Origin: Alopecurus myosuroides
Taxonomy: Eukaryota; Streptophyta; Magnoliopsida; Poales; Poaceae
Assembly: GCA_028641055.1 (NCBI GenBank)
Contig: CM054060.1
Span: 59,247,852-59,311,851, forward strand
Length of the DNA: 64,000 bases
Direction of reading: 5' to 3'
A model generated the notes under the pieces. It saw only the letters and a list, made by a program, of their open reading frames with translations. It did no database searches and was not told where the DNA came from. Below are positions 22,331-33,259 of the stretch, piece by piece (positions within the stretch are counted from its first letter, which is position 1; the number at the start of each line of letters is the position of its first letter). Both the position numbers and the translations under genes were made by a program.

Positions 22331-24285
22331 ACTAAACAATGTCCATGTGCACTATTTAAGAAGGGCTCAAGAGTATTCTGGCCAGCTTATGGGGTGGCCG
22401 ATACAAATTATAGGTATCTGATAGATTATGTTTTATAGTTGACTTTGTATATTTTACTGCCTCAAATTCTAATTGTATTAGCTTAGTCATTAATTATTTA
22501 TACACATGACTGAAGACATTAGAAAATGTCTTGATATTTGAAACATATATCATGTTTTTTGCGATTATTCAGCTGGCATTGCTACATTGAGCGGGAGGTA
22601 TTCAAAATTCTGGATCGATGAAATTACGAAAGACATCAAAAAAATGCGATAAATATATTTTAAGGTTTTACTATGTTCAAATATATTTATAATACTACTG
22701 TATTATATAGTGTTAATGTCTTGGCACTATTGCAGTGTTTCATCGTTTCATTTTAAATCTTCATTTTTCCGTCTTCCACTACTGTAGCTGGGCGAGCGAT
22801 AAGTTGATTAGCACTAGCGGCAAGTAGACGAGCCAGCTAATGCCTCCATAGATTCTGCGGCTAGAGGGGGGCTACAGCAGGAGCATTTTGGTCCGCTAGG
22901 GCATTAACTAAAGCTTTAACCTCGGTGCCGGCGCAGGATTCCCAGGTCATGTACCGGTCTTTGAGTATGCCATATGGGCCACTTGTAGTCTCCAACTACC
23001 ATGGTAGCCCCTTGCAAACCAAATCATCCTCACAATCATCAAAGAAGAAAAAACACACTTGTTTTCCTTCCTAGGGTTTCCGGCCGTCTGCCGCTAGGCT
23101 ACGGTCGCCGCCGCCGTGCCTTGGAGAGGGTCGGGATGGAGGCTTGGAGGCGCCGCTCGACGCGGTTGGTGCCCGTGGATTGAGTCTGCAAGGAGGCGTG
23201 GGGATGAGGGCGCCTGGGCTCTTAGTCGTCTCCTCCGGCGCAGGTGAATAGGAACCGGCCTACGTCATCCATTTCCTCCCGTCCGCGACCTTCCTGTGCC
23301 TCCTCCTCCCACGATGTGGCTGAACCTACAGAACGAGCGGTGGGGCTAGCGCTGCTTCCATCCCATGATCCGTGCCGCTGCTCTGGCTGTTGTTTTTCCA
23401 TCCGGTAAAAAAAGGTCGATTTCTACTCTCCTTTTCTTACTTTAACATTTTTCTTAACTAACAGAAGTTACTTCCTATAAGAGGTTGAGAGGATCTACAT
23501 GACATATGCAATATTAATCGGTGAAATTAAACTCGTTGTTCATGTGATCTGCGGTTGGAAAGGGGATGCACAAGTATGAATAGCTCAAAACTAGCAGTGT
23601 CACTACTTTTTAGATATTGGAAAATCTGTTACATATTGAGGTACTTGCTCATGCAAGTAAATTAATCTAATATGAACATTTAACCCGTGACGTCGGTATG
23701 GTCATAATCTAAACTGCTATATTGTTGATTGTGGTTCACAAGCAAATATCATTTCTTCTACCGGTTAGTATGATAGTGTCGAACTTGTCATGGTTGTTGT
23801 AATTTCTGAATCTTGGGTCAGATTAGGAGATAGTGAACTTGTGACCTCATGATTGATTATCATGTTTGGTTCTTTTGGCTCCAGGTCTACAAAGCGATCA
23901 ATTTCGGGCACAAGTGCAATTGATCGGAGCTTCTAGCCGGTGCATCAAGTATCTCTGACTGGTAAGTTCTTGTAGATAATGTACCTTGGATACAATATTG
24001 GTGGACATAAGTGCAAGTATATCAGACTTCACGAGTGTCAAGGACTAATGAACCAACTTTCTTAATATTTGTTCAATCTTTTTACCGATCTGAACAACAA
24101 TGCAACTGCTGGAATAAATGTCTTCTTAATTCTTGTTCTGGTATGGTTTGGTTGGTGTCCTTTTGTGTCTCCAACATAGGAGTTGTTGGCTCACATTATG
24201 TAGTGGCATATTGAATATTTAATGTTTGTTTGAATCATATTTACATGATTTCAGAAAGTTGCAAAATCAAGATTTGTGCTACAGG
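22331..24285. other. Spacer with a GC-rich, exon-like stretch
   Basis: 22870-23400 is GC-rich with splice-like words (GGCGCAG|GTGAATAG near 23240), and 23885-23960 ends with CTG|GTAAGT. These could be parts of a broken gene or of a transposon leader. No frame longer than about 60 residues spans them, and I recognise no product. The rest is AT-rich and featureless. Confidence 0.35.
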
Positions 24286-24580
24286 CACCGGTAGAAAATG
24301 GGCTTTTAGTACCGGTTGGACAACCGGTACTAATTAATCGGCACTAAAAGCCCACCAGACTTTAGTGATGGTTCCTTAGGGACCGGTATTAAAAGGGGCT
24401 TCACGTGGACCAGGAGGAGCCCATGGGGCCGGGTTCCTTTGGTACTGGTTCCTGTTACGAACCGATACCAAAGGGTTGTCTTTTTTTTCTCTGTTTTCGA
24501 TTTTTTCCAAAAAAATCTATTTTATTTATTTCTATTGTTTAACCACTTAAACTCACATTTATCACTAAGCTGACTGATGG
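24286..24580 (+). mobile_element. Left-end fragment of a CACTA transposon
   Basis: It begins CACCGGTAGAAAATGGG, one step from the common grass CACTA end CACTAGTAGAAAA. Several copies of TAGTACCGGTTGG-like subterminal motifs follow in both orientations (24315-24480). No matching right end is seen in the window, so only the end of the element survives. The right boundary is approximate. Confidence 0.65.
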
Positions 24581-25311
24581 GAGGATGGATCAGGAGGTTG
24601 GCTTCCTTTATACGTACTTCTGGTAGAACTAGCTATAGGTTTGCCCCTTGTGGCTATTGGCCTTGTGCCAGTCTGGAACGCGTCGTTGATGCTTCCGAGT
24701 GGCGTTTGACGACTAGCCGTGAAGCTCTCGCTGGTCATGGCGGAGAGGTGTTGCGTGTGGTTGGTGGGAACAACGCCTACGTGTCCCTCAATAAGTTCAT
24801 ATCGTTGTGGTGCTGGAGCTCGGTTCCTTGATGCCTTCTCTGCAACTTGCCGTAGCGGTGACGGTGGAAGGAGTATGTCGAGGGGGATCGGGATCTCCAA
24901 GGGGTGATGGCCCAACTGCAATATGGAGTACCCACATGGTGGCCTTGTGGCGTTGCCATGATGTTTGGCTGAAAAGGCAGCGTCTCCAGATCCGGAAATG
25001 GCATCGATTCAACCTCCAGTGCGGAGGCCCTCTATGGGATTCGCGGCTGCATGTGACTGCTTCTCCTTCCCAAGTTGTTTCGTCCACGATGAAGAAGAAG
25101 ACGGCCGTCGTTGGAGTCCCAGCGGTGTCGGTGGAGAAGAAGGGTCGGATTGCAATATTCTTATTATGTTTAGGGTCCTTTGTGCTAAGTTTGAGGACCG
25201 CCCTGTAATTTGAGTTCTCTTCATGGTCCTCTTTGTATTGCGTAACCCCACCGCTAAATATTAATGCATCTCATTCGAGATCCTCCGGACCCCTCTCCCC
25301 GCTAAAAAAAA
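24581..25311 (+). mobile_element. Possible non-LTR retroelement fragment
   Basis: This is a GC-richer segment ending in a short A-run (25303-25311) after a T-rich 3'-UTR-like stretch (AATATTAATGCATCTC). That is how grass LINE 3' ends look. It has open frames of 80-130 residues in several phases, but none has a recognisable endonuclease, RT or zinc-finger motif. A flanking target duplication was not found. It could also be a captured gene piece. Confidence 0.3.
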
Positions 25312-25389
25312 TCCAGCGATATTTTTTAGCTTGAAAATTCTTACTGATAAACACATTTTAACTATGAACATCTTTTCATCGTGAACATT

Positions 25390-26070
25390 TAAAACGTTCG
25401 CCTATAAAAAAGTGTTCATAAAGATTCGATCACAATTTTTACCCGTGAACATATTTTATCGTGGATAATTTTTACCCGTAATTTTTTATATATAAATCAT
25501 TCAACTATAAGAAAATATTTATAAATTGTTGACAACAAATTTTATCGGTTAATTTTTCTATAAAAAGCGTTCACCTATAAAAAGGTTCATAAATTTTCGA
25601 CAACAAATTTTACCCATGACCATTTTTTATAAAAGTGTTCACATATATAAAAGGTTCGTAAATTTTTGACGACATTTTTTTACCAGTGAACAAATTTTAC
25701 CCGTGGACGTTTTAAAAAAAACCGTTGACCTACTCCATCCGTCTCAAATTAATTGTCGCAAAGTTTGACAAAAATGTATGTATCTAGACATAATTTAGTG
25801 TTAGCTACATACACTTTTGTCAAACTTTATGACAATTAATTTAAGACGGAGGGAGATATAAAAGGTTCATAAATAATCGATGGCATCTTTTACCCGTGAA
25901 TATTTTTTATAAAAGCGTTCGCCTATATAAAAGGTCAATACATTTTTTACGATATCTTTTACCCTTGAACATTTTTTTACTAAATTGTTTCTACCCATGA
26001 GCACGTTTCACCCATAACATTTTTTACCCCTGAACATTTTCCACCAATAAAAAGGTTCATAAAGTTTCAA
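25390..26070 (+). repeat. Degenerate AT-rich tandem repeat, about 70-90 bp units
   Basis: The phrase GTTCACCTATAAAAAGGTTCATAAA recurs, with variation, near 25399, 25568, 25636, 25722/25858 and 25915. It is linked by TTTTACCCGTGAACATTTTT. Unit length varies and the copies are heavily diverged. A Stowaway MITE interrupts one unit. Confidence 0.75.
25733..25855. mobile_element. Stowaway MITE in the tandem repeat
   Basis: The ends are complementary: CTCCATCCGTCTCAAATTAATTGTC on the left and GACAATTAATTTAAGACGGAGGGAG on the right. TA precedes it. Removing the element restores the repeat phrase TTGACCTATATAAAAGG. Confidence 0.9.
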
Positions 26071-26643
26071 GGGAATATTTTCACAATCGTAGGAAAATTG
26101 TTCACGGTGTTAAAACATGTTCATGTGGTTAAAAAAACTTTCACATAGTCCACAATTTTCATGAGCATTATTTTGAACCACATGATCATTTAGTTAAAAT
26201 TATTTGTTGAAAACTTTTGTATTTTATCTTTGTACTCCACGAAAATGTTCATAGTGTGCTCAAAATTTTTTTAGATTTCAAAATAGAGAAAAAGAGAAAC
26301 AAACATGTGAAAAATATTGAAAGAAGAAAAGGAAATCAAATACTCGGTGTGCAAGCTGATCGTTCTTTCTTTGCTATAGGGATTTTTCTTTCTAAAGGGT
26401 GGCTCGGTGTTGCTGGTGGCTTGCTGGAAGCTGGAAGAGGCGTGCATGATATCTCGCTGGCCCAGGTCCATCTAGAGCAAAGGAGGTGAGCGAGGCGGGA
26501 CGTTCAGCTCGCATGAAGCGATACATAGGCGCTCGCCGCGAGAACGCCATCCTCTGGAGGAAACAAATCATTATCCTTTTCTATTTACAATGCATGAAAA
26601 ATGACGCCTTCCGTTTTTCACTTTCGGCGTGCCGCGTGCCTTA
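26071..26643. other. Spacer, no gene recognised
   Basis: AT-rich sequence passes into a short GC-rich part (26400-26560). There is no supported feature. Confidence 0.5.
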
Positions 26644-26970
26644 GGGCATGTATAATGGGGTGATGTCAGCCTTCCCTTAGCGTTGCCACGTCAGATTTTT
26701 GCTTAGTTGGAGTAGAGAGAATTAAGAGAAAAAAGGTTACCTTCTCTTAGCTAAGGGATGATCTCTTAGAAAATAAGAGAAGACTATTCTCTCCATTGTG
26801 CAATATGTCTTCTCTTAGACACGCAATTTTTTACCAAAAATAACTAATTCTCATTAATTGCTAGGGATGACAATAAGAGATAAAACATTGTATAATTATA
26901 CGTTTTGACTTCTCTAAATGACATGAATTGCGAAAAGAAGGCGTGTCTTCTCTACTATTGTACATGTCCC
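26644..26970. mobile_element. Tourist-like (PIF/Harbinger) MITE
   Basis: The left end GGGCATGTATAATGG pairs with the right end CTATTGTACATGTCCC. TTA precedes the left end and TAG follows the right, close to the TTA/TAA target of this superfamily. The element is 327 bp and non-coding. The interior is rich in TCTCTTA/TAAGAGA in both orientations and would form a partial hairpin. Confidence 0.8.
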
Positions 26971-27400
26971 TAGATCCACCTGGAAAGCAGGAACATTCCG
27001 TATATATACCTACCTGGTCGGCGTCGGTATTAGCAGCCAGAAGCTGAACTTGAAGTGGTATGTATGTGTCACGTAAATTGTGCCGTAGCTAGATGTACTA
27101 GGATTCGACCAACGCGGGAGCCGCACAAAAAAAATGGTGAAAAGCACTCACATTTTCTGGGAAAATTACACACTGCATCACACAAGCTGGCCAGTGTCTT
27201 ACTCAGTATTTTTGTCGCCACACGACCATCCGACTAATATAAGCAAGAACAACCCAGGAACAATTGGGCAGGCGTTTCCTACTAGAGGGGACACGTCCGT
27301 CCTACACGAGCGGCACCCACGCGTAGCACTTGCAATGCGTTTTCCTGATCTTACCCCAGAACTAGGCGTGAAAATGTCTCGCTCGGCTAAACTAGGGTTG
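26971..27400. other. Unassigned region upstream of a TATA motif
   Basis: This is mixed-composition DNA without a recognisable repeat or protein. It could be upstream sequence for the candidate short gene at 27504, but I have no direct support. Confidence 0.3.
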
Positions 27401-27406
27401 CACATC

Positions 27407-27414
27407 TATATATA
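27407..27414 (+). promoter_or_regulatory. TATA-box-like motif
   Basis: TATATATA in the context CACATCTATATATACATTCC lies about 97 bp before the ATG at 27504. The composition changes from AT-poor to GC-rich downstream, as at plant promoters. A single TATA word is weak evidence. Confidence 0.3.
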
Positions 27415-27503
27415 CATTCCTCCTGCCGAATGTTGGTGCCGTGAAGTGTGTTCGTTGGCTAGAGAGCATTCTGTTTAGGAGTACTAGTATCAGTTGGCTC
27501 TTG

Positions 27504-27821
27504 ATGAAGAACGGCCACGGTGCCGACGGCATTGCAGAGGAAGCCTCTGCCGAGGCGTGGCGGGGTCATGAAGAGCCTGATGAAACTCCTCTGTTTTTGC
27601 GGTGCGGACGGCTAGCAGTTCTTGGAGCCGGGAAGCCTCGATGCTTGACGGCGGCCGCGGCCATATCGTTCGTCCGGCGGATGTATGGGTCTCGTGTCGG
27701 AAAAAAAATGTACTCCCTCCGTCTCAAAATACATCCACTTTTGTCCAACTTTAAGACAATTATTTTGAGACGGAGGGAGTATTGTGTTTTCCTCCAGACG
27801 TGTTTGTGTGCAGGGTCGTAA
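27504..27821 (+). CDS. Hypothetical short ORF, not recognised
   Basis: This is a frame of 105 residues starting MKNGHGADGIAEEASAEAW. The upstream in-frame ATG at 27441 would add 21 residues. The first 70 or so codons are GC-rich and use Ala, Glu and Gly. The remainder runs through a Stowaway MITE (27713-27779), so the native C-terminus, if there was a gene, has been replaced by MITE-derived residues. I know of no matching family. The only supporting signs are a TATA-like motif upstream and the composition. It may be a gene broken by the MITE, or an accidental frame. Confidence 0.2.
   Translation: MKNGHGADGIAEEASAEAWRGHEEPDETPLFLRCGRLAVLGAGKPRCLTAAAAISFVRRMYGSRVGKKMYSLRLKIHPLLSNFKTIILRRREYCVFLQTCLCAGS
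27713..27779. mobile_element. Short Stowaway MITE (67 bp)
   Basis: The ends CTCCCTCCGTCTCAAAATA and TATTTTGAGACGGAGGGAG are almost perfectly complementary, with TA on both sides (27711-27712, 27780-27781). Confidence 0.92.
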
Positions 27822-28149
27822 ATTAGATCTGGGTACCGCTGTTACACGTGGATCTTCACTATGTGTTCAGCATCTACGTACGTGTTTTTGTTATTGTGTA
27901 ACGTACGAGTGGTGTGCTTGTTTTCATTCTACGCATGTAAGGCAAACAGCATTGTGATGTAGTACTACTTAGCTTGCCATTTTTCCGATTGCAGTAGCAT
28001 TGAGATGCTTTTACCTTGCTCTTCGCGCCGAGTTCTCGTCGCGCGTCATATGCGCGTATCTGTCCCTCGGTTGCTTTTCTTTAAGCATCTTCAGTAGCGC
28101 CTCCGAAGGCCCCCTAAGCCCTTTCCTGTCCGGACGAGACCCAATATGC
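27822..28149. other. Spacer with a possible MITE margin
   Basis: GCATCTTCAGTAGCGCC near 28086 resembles the start of class II MITEs of the GAGCATCTCC type, but no partner end is seen. No gene is recognised. Confidence 0.4.
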
Positions 28150-29529
28150 CCGCTCGTAATTGTGGAAAATGCCTTATAGACACTAGCTTAGCGCTGAACA
28201 ACATGATTTTCTATTAGCCAGCGCTATTACCGCTGGCCAATACAAGTCTGTGTTCGCCAGCGCTACATATTCGCCAGCGGTAACGGTGTGTGGGGGTACG
28301 CGCGGCCATAAGTACCGCTGGCGAACGGGGGGTTGGTTCACCAGCGGTAATATTACCGCTGGCTAACATAGAGATTCGCCAGCGCTAACCATACCGCTGT
28401 CCAAATTTGTTGGCAAACGGTAATTTTGAATTTTTCGCTCGACACACACGCACACACCACTTGGACCCCCTTTTTAGTTTCGGAAAACATAAACAAAAAT
28501 GAAAAAATGTTTACAAAATAAAATTCTTTGATATGTGCGTAGGGTTTAGTGTCTAGTTGGTATAGAAAAACTAAAATATGAATTTTGACATTTTATGCAA
28601 AATTCAAAAATAAAACGTAAAACGGCCATAACCTTTGCATACGATGTCGAAAAAACAAGTTTAATGTTCAAAAAATTCGTGAGCAAATCTCCAGTTCAGT
28701 CTAACCGGGGTTTACCCGGTCAAGTTTTCACAGATTTGTCAAATTTGAAAAGGAAAAATATTTATTTGAGAAAAAAAAGAAAAAAGAAAAATAGTTTCAT
28801 ATTTTCACGGATTTTCCTACAAAATCAAATTAATAAAAAATCAAAATTCAATAAATAAAAATATATATATTTAAGAAAAAATGATATGGACGTCATATTT
28901 GGATTACTCTTATTTTTCTGATCAATTTAGACATATCATTTGTCGAATTCCGAATTACGGATTTGTAGATATGAGTTTTTTCAATATTAAATAATAAAAT
29001 TTAAAAAATATTTATATTTAATTTATTGCTATTTGAATTCAAGATTATCACTACTTATTCATTTTTGTTTACTTAAATAAATTTTTTATTCAAAAAATGA
29101 AGGTATGTGAAACTATGGTCCAATAGTTAAGAGTATTGATACTACTATACTAACAACAATGTATGCGTTGTTCCTAGGTAGCTAATATGGAAGAAACTAA
29201 CAAGTTAATCGTGCTGGGGCTAGACTAGAGGGAGGATGGGTGACTAAGCGGAAAGTGGACAATTAACATTGAAAAAAGGAAAAAAATGGAAAAAACTCTA
29301 CACTAGGATTAAAGGTTCCCCAATTCAAATGTTATGGAATTTCGAAAAAAATAGTGCGAAAAAATTAATTTTGGAATTTCCAATATTTTGAAGTTACCAC
29401 CGGCGAACGATCTAATGTGTTTCCCAGCGGTAACCATTTACCACTGGCGAGTTACCGCTGGCAAACACCTGTTCTCCAGCGGTAGTGAAATTATGTTCGT
29501 CACTAGTAAGGCTTTTCCTACTAGTAGCG
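28150..29529. mobile_element. Non-autonomous CACTA-like element
   Basis: The right end reads GTAAGGCTTTTCCTACTAGTAG, close to the complement of the common CACTA end CACTACTAGGAAAAGCC. The left end is eroded (TGGAAAATGCCTTATAGACA). Subterminal arrays of CCAGCGGTAA and its complement lie at 28210-28410 and 29395-29485. It has no coding capacity. Its interior (28885-29260) is similar in inverted orientation to 2690-3070 of the CACTA fragment at 2407-4445. Confidence 0.75.
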
Positions 29530-29754
29530 AAATCCTGCCGCGTTGGGGCTCTCGTGGGGGCTCCGGACGGGAAGAAAACGCCGCATGACTTTCGCGGGCC
29601 CGCCTCGTCAGTGAGACGCGCACCCAGTCAAAGCGGTGCCCTGGTCTTCGTCTTCTCCCGAGGCGGCGCAAAAACGCAGGGAGCCGCATCGAGCCACGCG
29701 GACGCTGGAGTAAATGTGGGCGGCCCTTTGTCCTGCCGCCGCGGTACAAATCTA
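29530..29754. other. GC-rich spacer
   Basis: This lies between the CACTA-like element and duplicated block B0. Open frames occur on both strands because of high GC content, and none is recognised. Confidence 0.4.
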
Positions 29755-30440
29755 GGAGCGCTCTGTAACGCATGTTCCTCCCACTTAATCGTAGATACTG
29801 CAGGAGTTGGGTTTTCACCTCTTTGAGGGCCCTCAACCTGGACTAGCACACCCTTCGCTCGCGGCTGCTCCGCCAGCAGAGGCTTGACCGACGGTTCCTC
29901 CATGCTCAACGCCTCGACCATGACGATGTGGCATAGAAGGACAAGAGATGGATCGATGTACATGACTGAGTAGCACTGTGTATGATTTTATAAAGGAGGA
30001 GTAGGGGAGAAAATTTACAAACCAAAAAATGGCGCTTCAAATTTGATCAAAATGACGCTCTGACTTTTTGTCACTTTTCATAGCATAGCAGTGACTCAAG
30101 ATAGTTTTCATAGCGAGATGTAATGACGCACAAGAATTCCTTTTACATGGAGAAAACAATAGCGGGAGAGATGAGAGACATGCACTTGAATGGAAGCAGA
30201 GCGAGCTATCTAGGTAAGGGAGAAGCTCCCCTTAGATCAAGGTAGGGTGGCCTCCTACCTTGATTTTGGTAGATGCGGGTGTTTTATTCTGAATAATTTG
30301 AGTGTTCATACTCCAAAAACAGACTAGGTATGAGAAATTTATGTTTGTTTTATTGAACACCGCACAACATCGACCATGAGCAAAAAAATCAACGACTAGA
30401 TCTAATCAAGTCGCAAACCAACTATCTTTTTTTGTTCAGT
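29755..30440 (+). repeat. Duplicated non-coding block, copy B0
   Basis: This is the partner of 21410-22330. It lacks the extra 185 bp of copy A: here GAGGGCCCTCAACCTGGACT is continuous. Small differences throughout indicate an old duplication. It sits just left of another duplicated block (30890 onward). Confidence 0.9.
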
Positions 30441-30889
30441 TTTTTTTTACTAAGAAATGCTGACAGCCCAACAGCGCCGAAGTGGTCCAGCCCAACAGCC
30501 CCGAAGTGCCGCATGCGGGCGGCATTTATGAGCTACCCTTTTAGCGGTTGAACAAGGATTCTTTATAGGCTGTAATTTAACTAGGCCAGTTTCGGACCAA
30601 CCAAGCGAGGTAGGTGGAACGGTGGACGACCCAAGCGAAAGCCCAGCCCCGAACGAGGCGGCTCCCCAAATTCAGCCTGGCCCACTTGAGTCCGATCTTT
30701 CTCCGGCCGCCAACCGCACAAACCGGAACCGCGCGAAACTGAGGAGGCGCATCGCCGCCTCACTTCGCGATCGAATCGGCAAATCGTAGGCGCCGGACGC
30801 ACTCGTGCGGCAGACGGCGAGTTCTCACGTTCGATGGCCACAACCTATTCACGGGCAGATTGGCACCGAGGAGGAGCTCCACAATTACA
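30441..30889. other. GC-rich unassigned region
   Basis: It includes repeats of GCCCAACAGC-CCGAAGTG at about 30468-30515. The minus-strand frame 30581-30841 is Arg/Pro-rich and unrecognised. Confidence 0.35.
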
Positions 30890-31640
30890 AAAACAGAAAG
30901 GTTGGGGACTTCCACGCGAAGCCAGTCGCTTTGCTCATCTTTACTGCTCGTCTTTGCCGAAGAATTTCTAGGGATCTACAAAACACTACCCCACATCCTC
31001 CCATCTATCTTTGCAGAAAAAGAAGTCGCCATCCCATGGCGTGCCAATGCGGCATGTCTCATGTCTGTGGGGTCAAAAAGCGAGCATCCCGGTTCAAACT
31101 CCAAAGTTGAGCTTGGACACTCCGATCGTTCGGCGCTGGCTTTGTCTCCGTCCCCATCCTTCCACTTTGAATCATCACACCGAAACAGTATCGCCCGGTC
31201 CACGATGCTTCATCTTTGAGCAACGCTTCTACCTGCCATGCATGCACGGTTCGGTTTTCACCGCGAGCTAGCTCGAGCGATTCCCTCGCGAGGACTGACA
31301 TGACATGCATGGCGATCGCGCACAATTTCACCCCGCGATCTGCGCTGCCAGCAGCAACGTACTACTACTACACACGGCACAAGTGAGAGCTAGCTGCATC
31401 CTGCATGGATATCGTCTTTGGCTTCGTTCTCCTTGCAGTTGCAGAGTTTACCGATGTGCAGTGCAGCCGGCTCGATGGATCGGCGGTAAATTAAGGTCGA
31501 CACGGATCGAAAAAGGAAACCGAGAATTGGCGCCCATGTGTCCCTCCCTACCCGTGCAGCCTGCCCTGTTGAGCGATCCGGGTGCGGAGCGTGGAGACGA
31601 TCAATACGGATTGGACGAATCATCCGTAATGCATTGTATC
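30890..31640 (+). repeat. Segmental duplication block B1
   Basis: This block is collinear with 39365-40240. Landmarks are GACTTCCACGCGAAGCC, ATCCCATGGCGTGCCAATG, CGGTCCACGATGCTTCATC, GATGTGCAGTGCAG and TGCCCTGTTGAGCGATCCGG. Reading frames are not conserved between copies, so I call it duplicated non-coding DNA, possibly an old promoter or lncRNA region. Confidence 0.9.
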
Positions 31641-31689
31641 TTAGCGCGTTATTGTAGGTAGAAAAAAACGTGGCCGCTCATCAGTCCAC

Positions 31690-33160
31690 ATTAAGTAGTG
31701 TGCATTTGTAAACGGCATAATCAAGATGGTTCGCCGCTCATCAGCCACATGGCCATGGGGAACAATGTACTTAACGCAAGTACATGCATGATGCATCGCC
31801 GAGCAACGCACAGGGAGCAACAACACCTTTTCCCAGCCGCGCTACTGCTGCCCCTTCTGCACATAGGACGTCGGCACTAGTCCAACACAAGATGGCAGGT
31901 AAGTAAAGGTCACGCTAAAACACACCTCCAAAGCCGCTAAAGGACATGATAAAAAAAAAATACTGGTACGCCGTAAAACACAACACCAAAGTCGCAAAAA
32001 AGACAAATGGAAAAGAGCACCGGCAACGGGGCAACGTTTTCCTGGAGATGCATGCTTACGTGGCACCGGCAGCTTTGGAGAAGCGTAGAGTCACGGCAGG
32101 CAGCCGAGCTAGCGGCCGGGTGCTTGCAGCTAGCGTGCACAAAAGCGAGTAGACAGATAGATATAGCGAGCTGCCAGTGCCAGTGGCAACACCGTTTGAG
32201 ATGTCTGACGAGTAAACCCTTTACGTGTGCAGAATTGACCGCTCTCGGAAAGAATGGTCGAGCAAGCAAAGCAAACAGGATCGGAAATGAGGCATCGATG
32301 AGTTTCTCGCGCGAGTTTACACGAGAAAAAAGAGAGAACAGCTTAAGGATGAATGGATGGATGTCAGTGCTAAGTACTGCTTGGTCCCATTTCTTCACCT
32401 CCTTTAGGGAGCTCGCGTTCTGTTCCAGGATGGTTTGATCGCACTTTTGGTTTGGACCGCGAGCGCTTTATCGAACCATGCATGCCTTCTGATTGATCTC
32501 GATGCAAGTCACACTAAGCAGCTAGCACTAGTTCAGACTTCAGACAGAGTGCTAGTTCTTTTGATCGTTTTCCTCGTTCCGATAGATTGACTGATCATCA
32601 ACACAATCAATCCATCTTTAAAGTGGGAAAAAGCCTGGGACGGCAGCGCGCCAATCTCCTAGGCGGCTACTAAAACTCACTTGAGTATCTGAACCCTTTG
32701 GCACTACTACTACTGAAAACACATTTCAAGCGATCTGCAAAGAGAGAAAAAAACGGAAGATCTTGCTCTGTCTTCTTCTTTAGATTCAGGAACATTGTCA
32801 TCAGATAGCACGTACTACTTTGGAGCTATCGCAATGTTTCAAATTGTCCATGTTAGTAGTACTTATAATCTGTCGTATCTTGACACTTGCCAGCGCTCCA
32901 TCTGGTCATTATTGGTGACATATGAAGACCCACAGGAGTCGCTGTTACTACCTACCAAGTACATTGAGCCATGATAAGATCGCTGCAGACCTCAAACTTG
33001 TTCAAAAAAGTCAGGAGAAAAAAATCTTGGCCTCGTCCAGAGATTTTCTTGGAAGCATGCTAAGCTACTGTCGCACTCTGTCTCCGACTGATGCAGGACC
33101 AATAGTATGCTATGGTACCAACTTATCCTCCTTCAAATTTAACTCCCCTCTCGCGCTCAA
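31690..33160 (+). repeat. Segmental duplication block B2
   Basis: This block is collinear with 48180-49700. Landmarks are GCATTTGTAAACGGCAT, GCAGCTTTGGAGAAGCGTAG, GTGCTAAGTACTGCTTGGT and GAGCCATGATAAGATCGC. Where copy C2 holds a Stowaway MITE (49149-49242), this copy has none. In copy C the LINE at 41157-48044 and further insertions separate this part from block 1. Confidence 0.9.
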
Positions 33161-33259
33161 TATTGTTCCACTTCTTTCGGGTTTATACTTATTCATAAAT
33201 CGGCTTATGGCTTTTGATGGAGAGAAACCGTGCTGGGGAGAAGCTAATACAAACTAGTT

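Noticed and set aside
30805..32438. Several frames of 75-153 residues on both strands
   Set aside because: None is conserved in the duplicated copy at 39365-48800, so they are chance openings.
32340..32470. Possible microRNA precursor (AGGGAGCTCGCGTTCTG resembles part of miR159-type sequence)
   Set aside because: The match is short, the expected star strand is absent, and the partner copy at 48770 does not conserve it.
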